Below are positions 15,643 to 24,460 of a stretch of 64,000 nucleotides of DNA, piece after piece (the stretch's first letter is position 1; every line of letters starts with the position of its first letter). The stretch comes from an uncultured Oscillospiraceae bacterium. Its GTDB lineage: Bacteria; Bacillota; Clostridia; Oscillospirales; Oscillospiraceae. Where the stretch lies: NCBI GenBank assembly GCA_934565655.1, contig CAKTIE010000001.1, forward strand, positions 1-64,000, given 5' to 3'. The notes under the pieces are model-generated. The model searched no databases. It worked only from the letters and a program-made list of their open reading frames with translations, and was not told the DNA's origin. The translations under genes were made by a program, and so were the position numbers.

Positions 15643-18600
15643 ATGCAGCAGATCACGCAATTGAAGAAGGTGCTGGTGGCCAACCGCGGCGAGATCGCGG
15701 TGCGCATTTTCCGCGCCTGCTACGATCTGGGACTCCATACCGTAGCCATCTATTCCAACGAAGATACCTATTCCCTGTTCCGCACCAAGGCGGACGAGGC
15801 CTATCTGGTGGGCGAAAAGAAGTCCCCGCTGGGCGCATATCTGGACATTCCCGGCATCATCGGCCTTGCCAAGCGCCGCGGCGTCACCGCCATCCATCCC
15901 GGCTATGGCTTCCTGTCCGAGAATGCCGACTTTGCCCGTGCCTGCGAGGATAACGGCATCCTGTTCGTGGGCCCGTCCTCCGACGTGCTGGCCAAGATGG
16001 GCGACAAGCTCAGCGCCAAGGAGATCGCCGTCCAGTGCGGCGTGCCCATCATCCCCGGCTGCACCGAGCCCCTGAGGGACGCCGACGACGCGCTGGAAAA
16101 GGCCGTCAGCTTCGGCTTCCCCATCATCCTGAAGGCCGCTGCCGGCGGCGGCGGCCGCGGCATGCGCCGCTGCGACAAGCCCGAGGAGGTCAAGACCGCC
16201 TATGAGCTGGTCCACAGCGAGGCGGAGAAGTCCTTTGGCTGCGGCGACATCTTCATCGAGAAGTACCTGGTGGAGCCCAAGCATATCGAGGTGCAGATCC
16301 TGGCCGATAAGTACGGCAACGTCTACCATCTGGGCGAGCGTGACTGCTCCCTCCAGCGCCGGTACCAGAAGGTGGTGGAGTACGCCCCCGCCTGGTCCGT
16401 CCCCAGGGAGACGGTGGAGGCCCTGCGTCAGGACGCGGTGAAGATCGCCAAGTCCGTCAACTACGTCAGCGCCGGTACGGTGGAGTTCCTGGTGGACAAG
16501 TCCGGCCATCACTACTTCATCGAGATGAACCCCCGTATTCAGGTGGAGCATACCGTTACCGAGATGATCACCGGCGTGGATATCGTCCGCGCCCAGCTGC
16601 TGGTGGCGGCGGGCTATCCCCTCAGCTGCCCGGAGATCGGCCTGACGAAGCAGGAGGACGTCCACTTCGACGGCTACGCCATCCAGTGCCGCGTCACCAC
16701 CGAGGATCCCTCCAACAACTTCGCCCCCGATAACGGCAAGATCACCGCCTACCACTCCCCCGGCGGCTTCGGCGTCCGTCTGGACGGCGGCAACGTGGGC
16801 GTGGGCACAGTCATCTCCCCCTACTATGACTCTCTGCTGGTGAAGGTCACCAGCTGGGACCGCAGCTTCCCCGCCGTCTGCCGCAAGGCGGCCCGTGCCA
16901 TCAACGAGGTGCGTGTCCGCGGCGTCAAGACCAACATCCCCTTCGTCACCAACGTGCTGGCCCACCCCACGTTTATCAACGGCCAGTGCCACACCAAGTT
17001 CATCGACGAGACGCCGGAGCTGTTTGAGATCATGGACTCCCGCGACCGTGCCACCCGCGTGCTGCGGTACATCTCCGAGATCCAGGTGGCCAACCCCAAC
17101 GCCGAGCGCCACCAGTACGATATCCCCCGCTTCCCCGAGGCAAAGGAGCCGCTTGGCCCCGGTCTGAAGCAGCTGCTGGATGAGAAGGGCCCCGAGGCCG
17201 TCAAGCAGTGGGTGCTGGATCAGAAGAAGCTGCTGCTGACCGACACCACCATGCGCGACGCCCACCAGAGCCTGCTGTCCACCCGTATGCGTACCCGCGA
17301 CATGGTGAAGGGCGCCGACGGCGTGGCCGACATCCTGCGGGACTGCTTCTCGCTGGAGATGTGGGGCGGCGCCACCTTCGACGTGGCCTACCGCTTCCTG
17401 CATGAGTCTCCCTGGGAGCGTCTGCGGCTGCTGCGGGAGAAGATCCCCAACATCCCCTTCCAGATGCTGCTGCGGGGCTCCAATCTGGTGGGCTATGCCA
17501 ACTATCCCGACAACCTTGTCCGCGCCTTCGTGGAGGAGGCCGCCCAGCGGGGCATCGACGTGTTCCGCGTGTTCGACTCCCTGAACTGGGTGCCGGGCAT
17601 GGAGGTGGCCATGGAGGAGGTGCTCCGCCAGAACAAGCTGCTGGAGGCCACCATGTGCTACACCGGCGATATTCTGGACGAGACCAAGGACAAGTACACC
17701 CTGAAATACTATGTGGACCTTGCCAAGGAGCTGGAGAAGCGGGGCGCCCACATGCTGGCCATCAAGGATATGTCCGGCCTGCTGAAGCCCTATGCCGCCA
17801 AGAAGCTGGTGTCCACCCTGAAGCAGGAGGTGGGCCTGCCCATCCACCTGCACACCCACGATACCACCGGCAACCAGGTGGCCGCCCTGCTGATGGCCGC
17901 CGAGGCCGGCGTGGACGTGGTGGACGTGGCCTGCGCGCCTATGGCGGGCCTTACCAGCCAGCCCTCGCTGGACGCTGTGGTGGCCGCCCTCCACGGCACC
18001 GAGCGTGACACCGGCCTTGACCTGCGCCGCGTCCAGGAGCTGAGCAACTACTGGTCCGACGTGCGCCTGCGGTACGAGAGCTTCGACCACGGCCTGAAAT
18101 CCTCCACCACCGACATCTACCGCTATGAGATCCCCGGCGGTCAGTACACCAACCTCCGCCCACAGGTGGAGTCTCTGGGCCTCGGCGACCGGTTCGAGGA
18201 GGTCAAGGAGATGTACAAGACCGTCAACGACATGCTGGGCGACCCCGTGAAGGTGACGCCCTCCTCCAAGGTGGTGGGTGATCTGGCCATCTTCATGGTG
18301 CAGAACGACCTGACGCCGGAGAACATCATCCAGCGTGGCGAGGCGCTGGCCTTCCCCGATTCCGTGGTGTCCTACTTCAAGGGCATGATGGGCCAGCCCG
18401 CGTGGGGCTTCCCAAAGGATCTGCAGAAGGTGGTGCTGAAGGGCGAGGAGCCCATCACCTGCCGTCCCGGCAAGCTGCTGGCTCCTGTGGACTTCGATCA
18501 GCTGCAGCATGAGGTGGAGCAGTTCCATGAGAACCCGGAGAAGAAGGATCTCATCTCCTACGCCATGTATCCCAAGGTATACGAGGACTTCTGCCGTCAC

Positions 18601-19068
18601 CGGAAGGAGTACGGCTACATCACCCGCATGGGCAGCCATGTGTTCTTCAACGGCATGGCCCTGGGCGAGACCAACAAGATCAACATCGAGGACGGCAAGA
18701 CCCTGGTCATCAAGTATCTGGGTCTGGGCGACCACAACAGCGACGGCACCATCAACGTCCAGTTCGAGCTGAACGGCATGCGCCGCGAGGTCACCGTCCG
18801 CGACCCCCACGCCTCCGAGCAGACCCGTCAGGCCACGCTGGCCGACGAGTCCGATCCCCTGCAGGTGGGCACCTCCATCCCCGGCATGGTGTCCAAGCTG
18901 TGCGTGAAGCAGGGCGACCATGTGGAAAAGGATCAGGTGCTGATCATCATCGAGGCCATGAAGATGGAGACCGCCATCACCGCCCGCACCGCCGGAACGG
19001 TCAAGTCCGTCCGGGTGAAGGAGGGCCAGCCTGTCAAGGCCAAGGAGCTGCTGATGGAGCTGGAGTAA
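15643..19068 (+). CDS. pyc: Pyruvate carboxylase
   Basis: Biotin enzyme converting pyruvate, bicarbonate and ATP to oxaloacetate, 1141 residues, the full single-chain length. Domain order: biotin carboxylase (residues 1-455, opening KKVLVANRGEIAVRIFRA, with ATP-grasp AAAGGGGRGMR), carboxyltransferase (about 530-1000, with LLTDTTMRDAHQSLL and metal-binding HLHTHDTTGN), and biotin carrier domain with EAMKMET, the biotinylated lysine being about residue 1106. Start chosen at the ATG 7 bases after AAGGAG. A TATAAT box lies at 15595-15600 without a clear -35. It stands alone, between two terminators, and supplies oxaloacetate for anaplerosis. Confidence 0.97.
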   Translation: MQQITQLKKVLVANRGEIAVRIFRACYDLGLHTVAIYSNEDTYSLFRTKADEAYLVGEKKSPLGAYLDIPGIIGLAKRRGVTAIHPGYGFLSENADFARACEDNGILFVGPSSDVLAKMGDKLSAKEIAVQCGVPIIPGCTEPLRDADDALEKAVSFGFPIILKAAAGGGGRGMRRCDKPEEVKTAYELVHSEAEKSFGCGDIFIEKYLVEPKHIEVQILADKYGNVYHLGERDCSLQRRYQKVVEYAPAWSVPRETVEALRQDAVKIAKSVNYVSAGTVEFLVDKSGHHYFIEMNPRIQVEHTVTEMITGVDIVRAQLLVAAGYPLSCPEIGLTKQEDVHFDGYAIQCRVTTEDPSNNFAPDNGKITAYHSPGGFGVRLDGGNVGVGTVISPYYDSLLVKVTSWDRSFPAVCRKAARAINEVRVRGVKTNIPFVTNVLAHPTFINGQCHTKFIDETPELFEIMDSRDRATRVLRYISEIQVANPNAERHQYDIPRFPEAKEPLGPGLKQLLDEKGPEAVKQWVLDQKKLLLTDTTMRDAHQSLLSTRMRTRDMVKGADGVADILRDCFSLEMWGGATFDVAYRFLHESPWERLRLLREKIPNIPFQMLLRGSNLVGYANYPDNLVRAFVEEAAQRGIDVFRVFDSLNWVPGMEVAMEEVLRQNKLLEATMCYTGDILDETKDKYTLKYYVDLAKELEKRGAHMLAIKDMSGLLKPYAAKKLVSTLKQEVGLPIHLHTHDTTGNQVAALLMAAEAGVDVVDVACAPMAGLTSQPSLDAVVAALHGTERDTGLDLRRVQELSNYWSDVRLRYESFDHGLKSSTTDIYRYEIPGGQYTNLRPQVESLGLGDRFEEVKEMYKTVNDMLGDPVKVTPSSKVVGDLAIFMVQNDLTPENIIQRGEALAFPDSVVSYFKGMMGQPAWGFPKDLQKVVLKGEEPITCRPGKLLAPVDFDQLQHEVEQFHENPEKKDLISYAMYPKVYEDFCRHRKEYGYITRMGSHVFFNGMALGETNKINIEDGKTLVIKYLGLGDHNSDGTINVQFELNGMRREVTVRDPHASEQTRQATLADESDPLQVGTSIPGMVSKLCVKQGDHVEKDQVLIIIEAMKMETAITARTAGTVKSVRVKEGQPVKAKELLMELE

Positions 19069-19086
19069 GGACTCCGTATCATCAAA

Positions 19087-19117
19087 AGAAGAAGGGCGGC
19101 GCTGCCGCCCTTCTTCT
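19087..19117. terminator. Terminator after pyruvate carboxylase
   Basis: A 14-bp stem AGAAGAAGGGCGGC/GCCGCCCTTCTTCT with a GCT loop, 18 bases after the stop of the pyruvate carboxylase gene. Confidence 0.8.
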
Positions 19118-19141
19118 GCTTCCGCATAAAACCCCGCACAA

Positions 19142-19177
19142 AAAGAAAAAACCGGACGAAAGTCCGGTTTTTTCTTT
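19142..19177. terminator. Second terminator-like hairpin downstream of pyruvate carboxylase
   Basis: A 16-bp stem AAAGAAAAAACCGGAC/GTCCGGTTTTTTCTTT with a GAAA loop; the T-run in the right arm makes it a terminator on the plus strand, and the A-run in the left arm makes it one on the minus strand. The following 150 bases are AT-rich and hold only the LysR promoter. Confidence 0.8.
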
Positions 19178-19324
19178 ACAGGGATGCAGGAACAAAGAGA
19201 GAAAATAAGAAAGAAAAGAAAACAGTAAAGTAACAGTAGGATAAAAATGGCGGATTATCCTGCTTTCCAGAAGAATCGGTATCATTCTCCTGTTGTGGAT
19301 ATACCATATCACACAAATTCGCAC

Positions 19325-19353
19325 TTGTAAAACGGATAAAACCCACATATAAT
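19325..19353 (+). promoter_or_regulatory. Promoter of the LysR-type regulator
   Basis: TTGTAA (19325-19330), a 17-base spacer and TATAAT (19348-19353), in an AT-rich stretch 36 bases before the start codon. Confidence 0.7.
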
Positions 19354-19389
19354 ATAGGTAGAATTTATATTTTACACAGGAGGCGCGGC

Positions 19390-20292
19390 ATGAACAACAC
19401 CGATATGGAGACCTTCTGGGCGGTGCTGGAGCACGGCACGCTGACGGCGGCGGCCGAGGCGCTGTTCATCACCCAGCCCACGCTGACCAACCGCATCCAG
19501 GCGCTGGAGGCGGAGGTGGGCGCGCAGCTGTTCCGCCGGGGCAAGGGCATCCGCCACATCGAGCTGACCGAGGCGGGACAGCGGTTCCTGCCGCTGGCCT
19601 ACCGCTGGCAATCCCTTCTGGAGGAGACGAAGGGCGTGGCGGAGACCGCCACACGGGAATACCTCCGCATGGGCGCGGTGTTCTCCACCAACCAGTACAT
19701 CCTTCCGGCGGCCTATCGCCGGTTTCTCCACCGGAAGCTGCCGGTGGCCCTGTGGGTGCAGACCCTGCCGGGCACCGGCTATGACGGCGCGCAGCCTGTG
19801 GCCCGCCGCGAGCTGGAGATGGCCCTGATGGACGGCGACAGCTTCTATCATCCCCAGCTGGAGCTGACGCCCCTGTGTAGCGAGGAGACGGTGGTGGCCT
19901 GCTCGCCGGACAGCCCCTATGGCGACGTGATCTCGCCCAAGGAGCTGGACCCCGGCAACGAGATCGTGGTGTCCTGGCGCAAGGCCGTGCAGGACTGGCG
20001 GGATCACTGGTTCGGCCTGACGGCCATGCCGCTGCTGTACGCCGACTCCATGCAGGCGGTGGACACCTTCCTGGGCAACGAGATGATGTGGGCCATCGTG
20101 CCGCTGGCCGCCGCCCGTGCGCTGGCGCAGGCGGGCCGTGCGCGGATCTGCCGCCTGACCGACCCGGCCCCCGACCGGGTGTCCTATCTCATGACCCGCC
20201 GGGGCGAGGCGCTCAGTCCCGCGGCCCAGCTGCTGCTGGAGGACATCCGCACGGAGATCCAGCGGATCGAGGGCGTGCACATGGTGCAGTAA
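19390..20292 (+). CDS. LysR-family transcriptional regulator
   Basis: A 300-residue regulator. The N-terminal winged helix-turn-helix is visible as DMETFWAVLEHGTLTAAAEA, LFITQPTLTNRIQALEAEVG and LFRRGKGIRHIELTEAGQRF. The C-terminal two-lobed effector domain spans about residues 95-295. Start ATG follows AGGAGG by 7 bases. It is convergent with the metal-uptake/XdhC operon and shares a bidirectional terminator with it, so an adjacent target is not obvious. Effector unknown. Confidence 0.92.
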   Translation: MNNTDMETFWAVLEHGTLTAAAEALFITQPTLTNRIQALEAEVGAQLFRRGKGIRHIELTEAGQRFLPLAYRWQSLLEETKGVAETATREYLRMGAVFSTNQYILPAAYRRFLHRKLPVALWVQTLPGTGYDGAQPVARRELEMALMDGDSFYHPQLELTPLCSEETVVACSPDSPYGDVISPKELDPGNEIVVSWRKAVQDWRDHWFGLTAMPLLYADSMQAVDTFLGNEMMWAIVPLAAARALAQAGRARICRLTDPAPDRVSYLMTRRGEALSPAAQLLLEDIRTEIQRIEGVHMVQ

Positions 20293-20296
20293 ATCT

Positions 20297-20333
20297 AAAG
20301 AAAGCACCTGACCGCAGGTCAGGTGCTTTCTTT
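20297..20333. terminator. Bidirectional terminator between LysR gene and minus-strand operon
   Basis: A 17-bp perfect stem (AAAGAAAGCACCTGACC paired with its complement) with a GCA loop; A-run on the left, T-run on the right, so it can end transcription of the plus-strand LysR gene and of the minus-strand operon ending at 20336. Confidence 0.9.
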
Positions 20334-20335
20334 AT

Positions 20336-20827
20336 TTATCCTTGTTCGTCACGCCAGCGGCGCAGCTCCGCCGCCAGAGCGTCCCGGTTTTCCACCGATA
20401 CCGTCAGCACCGTCACCCGGGGGTGATGGGCGATGCGGTGGAGAAACTCGCTTTCCGCCTGCTGCAAGACACCGAGAATGGGGATCTCGCCGTCCAGCGC
20501 GCGGAACACCGATGCCTGGAACTGTCTGGCCGCCGCCTCGTGGGGGCCCAGCTCGTCCATCACCAGCAGACGGCATCCGGCGGTATCCGCCAGCGCGGCG
20601 CAGCCCAGATCGTCGAACCGGGCCGGATCGCCGCTGCGGCCACAGCGGAACAGGAAGTTCTCCGGGGTAAAGGCCCACTCCCGCGCGGCAGGCAGCAGAT
20701 AGATGCCGCCCTCGTGCTTCACGGTGAAGAAGCCGCCCAGCGGGCCGGGCTCCTCCGCCAGCAGGCCCCGGATCAGGGTGGATTTTCCCACGCCTTTGGG
20801 GCCGGTCAGAAACAGATGTCCCGTCAT
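20336..20827 (-). CDS. Small P-loop NTPase, THEP1-like
   Basis: A 163-residue nucleoside triphosphatase. Walker A is GPKGVGKST (residues 9-17) and the Walker B-like strand is RLLVMDELGPHEA (about 85-97), the arrangement of the THEP1/nucleotide kinase-related family. It is the last gene of a six-gene minus-strand operon, 9 bases after the XdhC-like gene. Small NTPases of this type are often found beside XdhC and molybdenum-hydroxylase maturation genes; the role is not known and could be in cofactor transfer. Function assignment is by motif and context. Confidence 0.75.
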   Translation of the reverse strand: MTGHLFLTGPKGVGKSTLIRGLLAEEPGPLGGFFTVKHEGGIYLLPAAREWAFTPENFLFRCGRSGDPARFDDLGCAALADTAGCRLLVMDELGPHEAAARQFQASVFRALDGEIPILGVLQQAESEFLHRIAHHPRVTVLTVSVENRDALAAELRRWRDEQG

Positions 20828-20836
20828 GGCCGCACC

Positions 20837-21808
20837 TCAGTGCATGGGGCAGCCGTGAAGCTGCACACCGGCGTTCTCCCGCCGTGTGGCCCGCACGCAG
20901 ATCATCTCACCGGCGATGGACACGGCGATCTCCTCCGGCGTCACCGCCTTGATGGCGGTGCCGATGGGGGTGTGAACGGTGGCGATGGCCTCCTCGCGGA
21001 TGCCTGCCGCCCGCAGGCGGGCGTTGACGCTGGCGGTCTTGCTGCGGGAGCCGATGACGCCGATGTAGGCGTACTGTCCCCGCAGCACCTGCTCCTGCAC
21101 GGCGAAGTCGTGGCTGTGGCCGTTGGTCATGACCACCACATAGTCCTCGCCGCCCACAGGCACGGTGTCGGCCAGATGGTCAAGGTCGCAGCACACCACC
21201 GCGTCGGCGGTGGGAAAGCGTTCCTTGGTCACCAGCTCCGGCCGGTCGTCCACCACCGTTACCCGGAAGCCCACGGTGGTCAGCAGCGGGCACAGGGCCA
21301 GCGAGCAGTGGCCCGCGCCGAACAGGATGGCCCGCTCGCCGATGGGCAGAGGCAGAGCCGCGTGAGCGCTGTCGGCCTCGGCGTCATCCCGCAGCGCGGG
21401 GGTGCCGCCGTCCAGCGCCAGCACCAGCCAGCCCGGCTGCCGCAGGACGATGCGGCGCAGCACCTCACCGGCCAAAGCATTCCATACCGCATCATCGGCG
21501 GCGATGAATTGCAGATGCACCGTCACGTCGCCGCCGCACACCATGCCGATGTCCTCGGTGTCGTTGTGATGGAGCTTATACTCGTGGACGGTGCTGCGAC
21601 GCTCCTGAAGGAGCTTTTTGCCCAGTTCGATGCTCTGGCCCTCCACCGCGCCGCCGCCGATGGTGCCGCAGAGAAGGCCCTTTTCGCCCACCAGCATCTG
21701 TGCGCCCATCCCACGGGGGGTAGAGCCGTTGTCGGCGATGATGGTGCACAGCACCGTATCGTGGTGCTTTTCCATTTGATAGAGCAGGGTGGTGAAGATT
21801 CCGTTCAT
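20837..21808 (-). CDS. XdhC/CoxI-family molybdenum hydroxylase maturation protein
   Basis: A 323-residue protein with the XdhC_CoxI N-terminal domain (DNGSTPRGMGAQMLV and GTIGGGAVEG are signature stretches) and a C-terminal Rossmann domain (FGAGHCSLALCPLLTTVG ending in VVDDRPE). XdhC proteins bind molybdopterin cofactor and insert the sulfurated form into xanthine dehydrogenase-type hydroxylases. A C-terminal Cys (HGCPMH) is present. It sits between a FecCD-type importer and a P-loop NTPase, which supports a molybdenum or tungsten theme. No hydroxylase gene lies in the window. Confidence 0.88.
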   Translation of the reverse strand: MNGIFTTLLYQMEKHHDTVLCTIIADNGSTPRGMGAQMLVGEKGLLCGTIGGGAVEGQSIELGKKLLQERRSTVHEYKLHHNDTEDIGMVCGGDVTVHLQFIAADDAVWNALAGEVLRRIVLRQPGWLVLALDGGTPALRDDAEADSAHAALPLPIGERAILFGAGHCSLALCPLLTTVGFRVTVVDDRPELVTKERFPTADAVVCCDLDHLADTVPVGGEDYVVVMTNGHSHDFAVQEQVLRGQYAYIGVIGSRSKTASVNARLRAAGIREEAIATVHTPIGTAIKAVTPEEIAVSIAGEMICVRATRRENAGVQLHGCPMH

Positions 21809-21850
21809 GATGGTGCTCCTTTCAGGGGTGGGATTGTGAGAGGGCGGGCG

Positions 21851-22948
21851 TTACGCGGCCGCGTCCAGCTGGGGCAGAGAATTGGCCACCAGCGCGTCAT
21901 ACTGCTCCTGGGTCAGGTCGCAGTGATAGAACAGCTGGAAGTAGTTGGCTGCCTCGGTGTACAGGTCATAGTCGGCGGCATCGGGATACAGCACCTTGGC
22001 CATCCACAGCATGCCCAGCATCCGCTGCACGGAGGGAGGGAAGCCCATCCAGTTATAGGGGCCCATGGGGACTTCGTAATACGCGCCGTTCTGGATGGCG
22101 GTCACGCCCTGCCATGCGGCGTCCTCGCCCACGGTGGCATAGATGCTGCCGGGCGCGAACAGGATCACGTCGGGGTTCCAGTTGAGGATCTGCTCCATGT
22201 CCACCTCGTTGCCGCTGCCCTTGCTGGAGGGCTCGTCCACCACGGCCAGGTTGTTGCTGAGCATGTCGATGACCTCGGCATGGAAGGAGCCCTGGGCAAT
22301 GACGTTCAGGCCGGTGTCGCCGGTGACGTACAGCAGGTTCTCCTTCTCCACGCCATCGGCAATGGCGCTGACCTTGTCATAGGTGGCGCGGCAGTAGTCG
22401 GACAGGGTCTTGGCCTCGTCGGTCATGCCCAGCAGGTCGCCCAGCATGGTATAGGTCTCGTCCATGGAGGCCAGCTTGGCGTCGATGTGGACGAAGGGGA
22501 TGCCGGTCTGCTCCTGCAGGGCGTCCATGTCCTCCGCGATGGTGCCCTTGGCCTCGCCCACGTCGATGACCACCTGGGCCTCGCTGGAGAGCAGGGTCTC
22601 CAGATTCAGCTCGCCCTTGCCGCCGTACAGCTGGCCCAGCAGGGGCAGGTTATAGTACTTCTCGTCCAGGTACTGCTGGGCGCTCTCGTCCCACTCGTTG
22701 GCCACGCCCACCAGCTTATCGGGGCACAGGGCGAACACCACGATCTGGGCCAGAGGGCCGGAAATGGCCACCTTGTCGATCTGGGTGGGAACGGTGACCT
22801 CGCGGCCGGTGGAATCGGTAAACACGCGGGTCTCGGCGGCGGTGTTCTCATCCCCCGCCGGGGTGTTGGGCTGGCTGCCGCAGCCGGCCAGACTCAGGGT
22901 CATCACCAGCGCCAGAACCAGCGCCAGCAGCTTTTGAGTCTTTTTCAT
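21851..22948 (-). CDS. ABC importer substrate-binding lipoprotein (FepB/MolA-like)
   Basis: A 365-residue binding protein for a metal, metallophore or oxyanion. The signal peptide ends in the lipobox LAGC (Cys23). The periplasmic-binding fold of the iron/B12 type (Peripla_BP_2) is seen from VFTDSTGREVTVPTQIDKVA onward, with the two lobes joined by a long helix. The late motif GPYNWMGFPPSVQRMLG resembles molybdate/tungstate-binding MolA-type proteins; combined with the neighbouring XdhC gene this makes molybdate or tungstate a likelier ligand than ferric siderophore. The start overlaps the stop of the upstream methyltransferase gene by 4 bases (ATGA). Confidence 0.85.
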   Translation of the reverse strand: MKKTQKLLALVLALVMTLSLAGCGSQPNTPAGDENTAAETRVFTDSTGREVTVPTQIDKVAISGPLAQIVVFALCPDKLVGVANEWDESAQQYLDEKYYNLPLLGQLYGGKGELNLETLLSSEAQVVIDVGEAKGTIAEDMDALQEQTGIPFVHIDAKLASMDETYTMLGDLLGMTDEAKTLSDYCRATYDKVSAIADGVEKENLLYVTGDTGLNVIAQGSFHAEVIDMLSNNLAVVDEPSSKGSGNEVDMEQILNWNPDVILFAPGSIYATVGEDAAWQGVTAIQNGAYYEVPMGPYNWMGFPPSVQRMLGMLWMAKVLYPDAADYDLYTEAANYFQLFYHCDLTQEQYDALVANSLPQLDAAA

Positions 22949-23685
22949 CCGTTTTCTCCTTTTTCTTTGTCTGGTATCTCACACGTCTCCCAGCGCAGCA
23001 GGCCGAAGCGGCGGGTCTGGGGCAGAAAGAGGGGAAAGTCCTCCCGTCCCGTGGCCGTCAGCCGCGCGCGCAGGAATTCGTCAGTGACAGGTGTGGTGTC
23101 GCTCGGCCGGCGGTACAGGGCAAAAAAACGCCGGGCGTCGTCCAGGGTGCGGAAGGGCTGTCCCATAGGCAGCTCCATCTCCGCCGCGTGAAAGGGGATC
23201 CCCCGCGCCGTCAGCTCCGCCACGCCCCGAGGGTAGCCTCCGTGGCGGATGGCAGGCTGCGCGGCGGAAAACCGATGACAGCCGTCATTGCGCATGATGG
23301 CCAGCACCGTACCCCGGCACTGAGCCGCCGAAATGGACAGGATCTCCTCGATATGGCCGAAGAAGCAGAACACCATGGCGTCATAGGGCTTCTCCGGCGG
23401 CAGCTGGGCAATGTCGCCGCAGCAGATGTGGATGTTGGCAATGCCCCGCTTGCGGCAGTTGTCCGCCAGCAGGGCCAGCGCCTCGCCGCTGACGTCCACC
23501 GCCGTCACCTGCTTCACATAGGGCGACAGCGCCAGCGACAGGTGTCCCGTGCCGCAGCCCGCGTCGCAGATGCGGCCCTCTCTGGGCAGATACGGGGCCA
23601 GCGCCGTCGCCAGCCGGGCGTGGAAGTCGCCCCACGCGGCGGCGTCCTCCATAAAGCGGACCTTGTCCGCGTTCCACTCAAACAT
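22945..23685 (-). CDS. Class I SAM-dependent methyltransferase
   Basis: A 246-residue Rossmann-fold methyltransferase. Motif I is ICDAGCGTGHLSLAL (about residues 43-57), motif II VTAVDVSGEAL, and motif IV region YDAMVFCFFGH. Start chosen at MFEWNADK, preceded by GGAGAGA; an upstream alternative has no ribosome-binding site. It overlaps the ATPase gene by 8 bases at its start and the binding-protein gene by 4 bases at its end, so it is embedded in an ABC-importer operon. Substrate unknown; the placement suggests modification of a small metal-binding molecule, which is inference. Confidence 0.82.
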   Translation of the reverse strand: MFEWNADKVRFMEDAAAWGDFHARLATALAPYLPREGRICDAGCGTGHLSLALSPYVKQVTAVDVSGEALALLADNCRKRGIANIHICCGDIAQLPPEKPYDAMVFCFFGHIEEILSISAAQCRGTVLAIMRNDGCHRFSAAQPAIRHGGYPRGVAELTARGIPFHAAEMELPMGQPFRTLDDARRFFALYRRPSDTTPVTDEFLRARLTATGREDFPLFLPQTRRFGLLRWETCEIPDKEKGENG

Positions 23686-24460
23686 GGGTCTCTCCCTCCA
23701 CACGGGGCACCAGCACCGGGCCGGAGGCCGTGTCCAGAAAATCCACCTGCACGCCGTACAGCGACGCCATCAGCTCCGGCGTCAGTACCTGGTCGGGCCG
23801 TCCCAGCGCGGCGGTGGTGCCGCCTTGCAGCACCAGCAGCCGGTGGGCGAAGGTCAGGGCGTGCTGGGGATTGTGGGTGCTGAGCACCACCGTATAGCCC
23901 TGGGCCGCCAGACGGCGCACCATCTGCAAGATCCGCAGCTGGTTGCCGTAATCCAGCGCCGAGGTGGGCTCGTCCATCATCAGCACCTCCGCGTGCTGGG
24001 CCAGCGCCCGGGCGATCAGCACCAGCTGCTGCTCGCCGCCGGAGAGGTGGGTGAAGCTCCGCTCCCGCAGGTGGGCCGCACCCACCTGCTCCAGTGCCTT
24101 CTCCGCCTGACGCAGCTGCGCCGCGCCCGGCTGCTGGAAGGCGTTCAGCTGGCGGGCCGCGCCCATCAGCACCGTATCCAGCGCCGTATAGCCGAAGGTG
24201 GCGGGATGGATCTGGGGGATGTAGGCGATGCGCCGCGCCCGCTCACGGGACGGCAGGGCCGTCAGGTCGCAGCCGTCCACGGTGACGCGGCCCGACGCGG
24301 GCGTCAGCGTTCCCAGCACGCAGCGGAACAGCGTGGTCTTGCCCACGCCGTTGGGGCCCAGAACCGACAGCAGCTCCCCCTTTTCCGCCGTGAAGGTCAC
24401 GTCCCGCAGCACGGCGGTCCTGCCGTAGGAAAAGGACAGGTTTTCCACAGAAAGGCTCAT
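23678..24460 (-). CDS. ABC importer ATPase (FecE/MolC-type)
   Basis: A 260-residue ABC ATPase. Walker A is GPNGVGKTT (residues 35-43), the signature is LSGGEQQL, Walker B is VLMMDEPTSALD and the switch histidine is in STHNPQH. The composition is that of iron-complex/B12/molybdate importers that partner FecCD permeases. Start chosen at MSLSVENL, whose ATG overlaps the permease stop by 4 bases. The gene for the methyltransferase starts within its last codons. Confidence 0.92.
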   Translation of the reverse strand: MSLSVENLSFSYGRTAVLRDVTFTAEKGELLSVLGPNGVGKTTLFRCVLGTLTPASGRVTVDGCDLTALPSRERARRIAYIPQIHPATFGYTALDTVLMGAARQLNAFQQPGAAQLRQAEKALEQVGAAHLRERSFTHLSGGEQQLVLIARALAQHAEVLMMDEPTSALDYGNQLRILQMVRRLAAQGYTVVLSTHNPQHALTFAHRLLVLQGGTTAALGRPDQVLTPELMASLYGVQVDFLDTASGPVLVPRVEGETHV

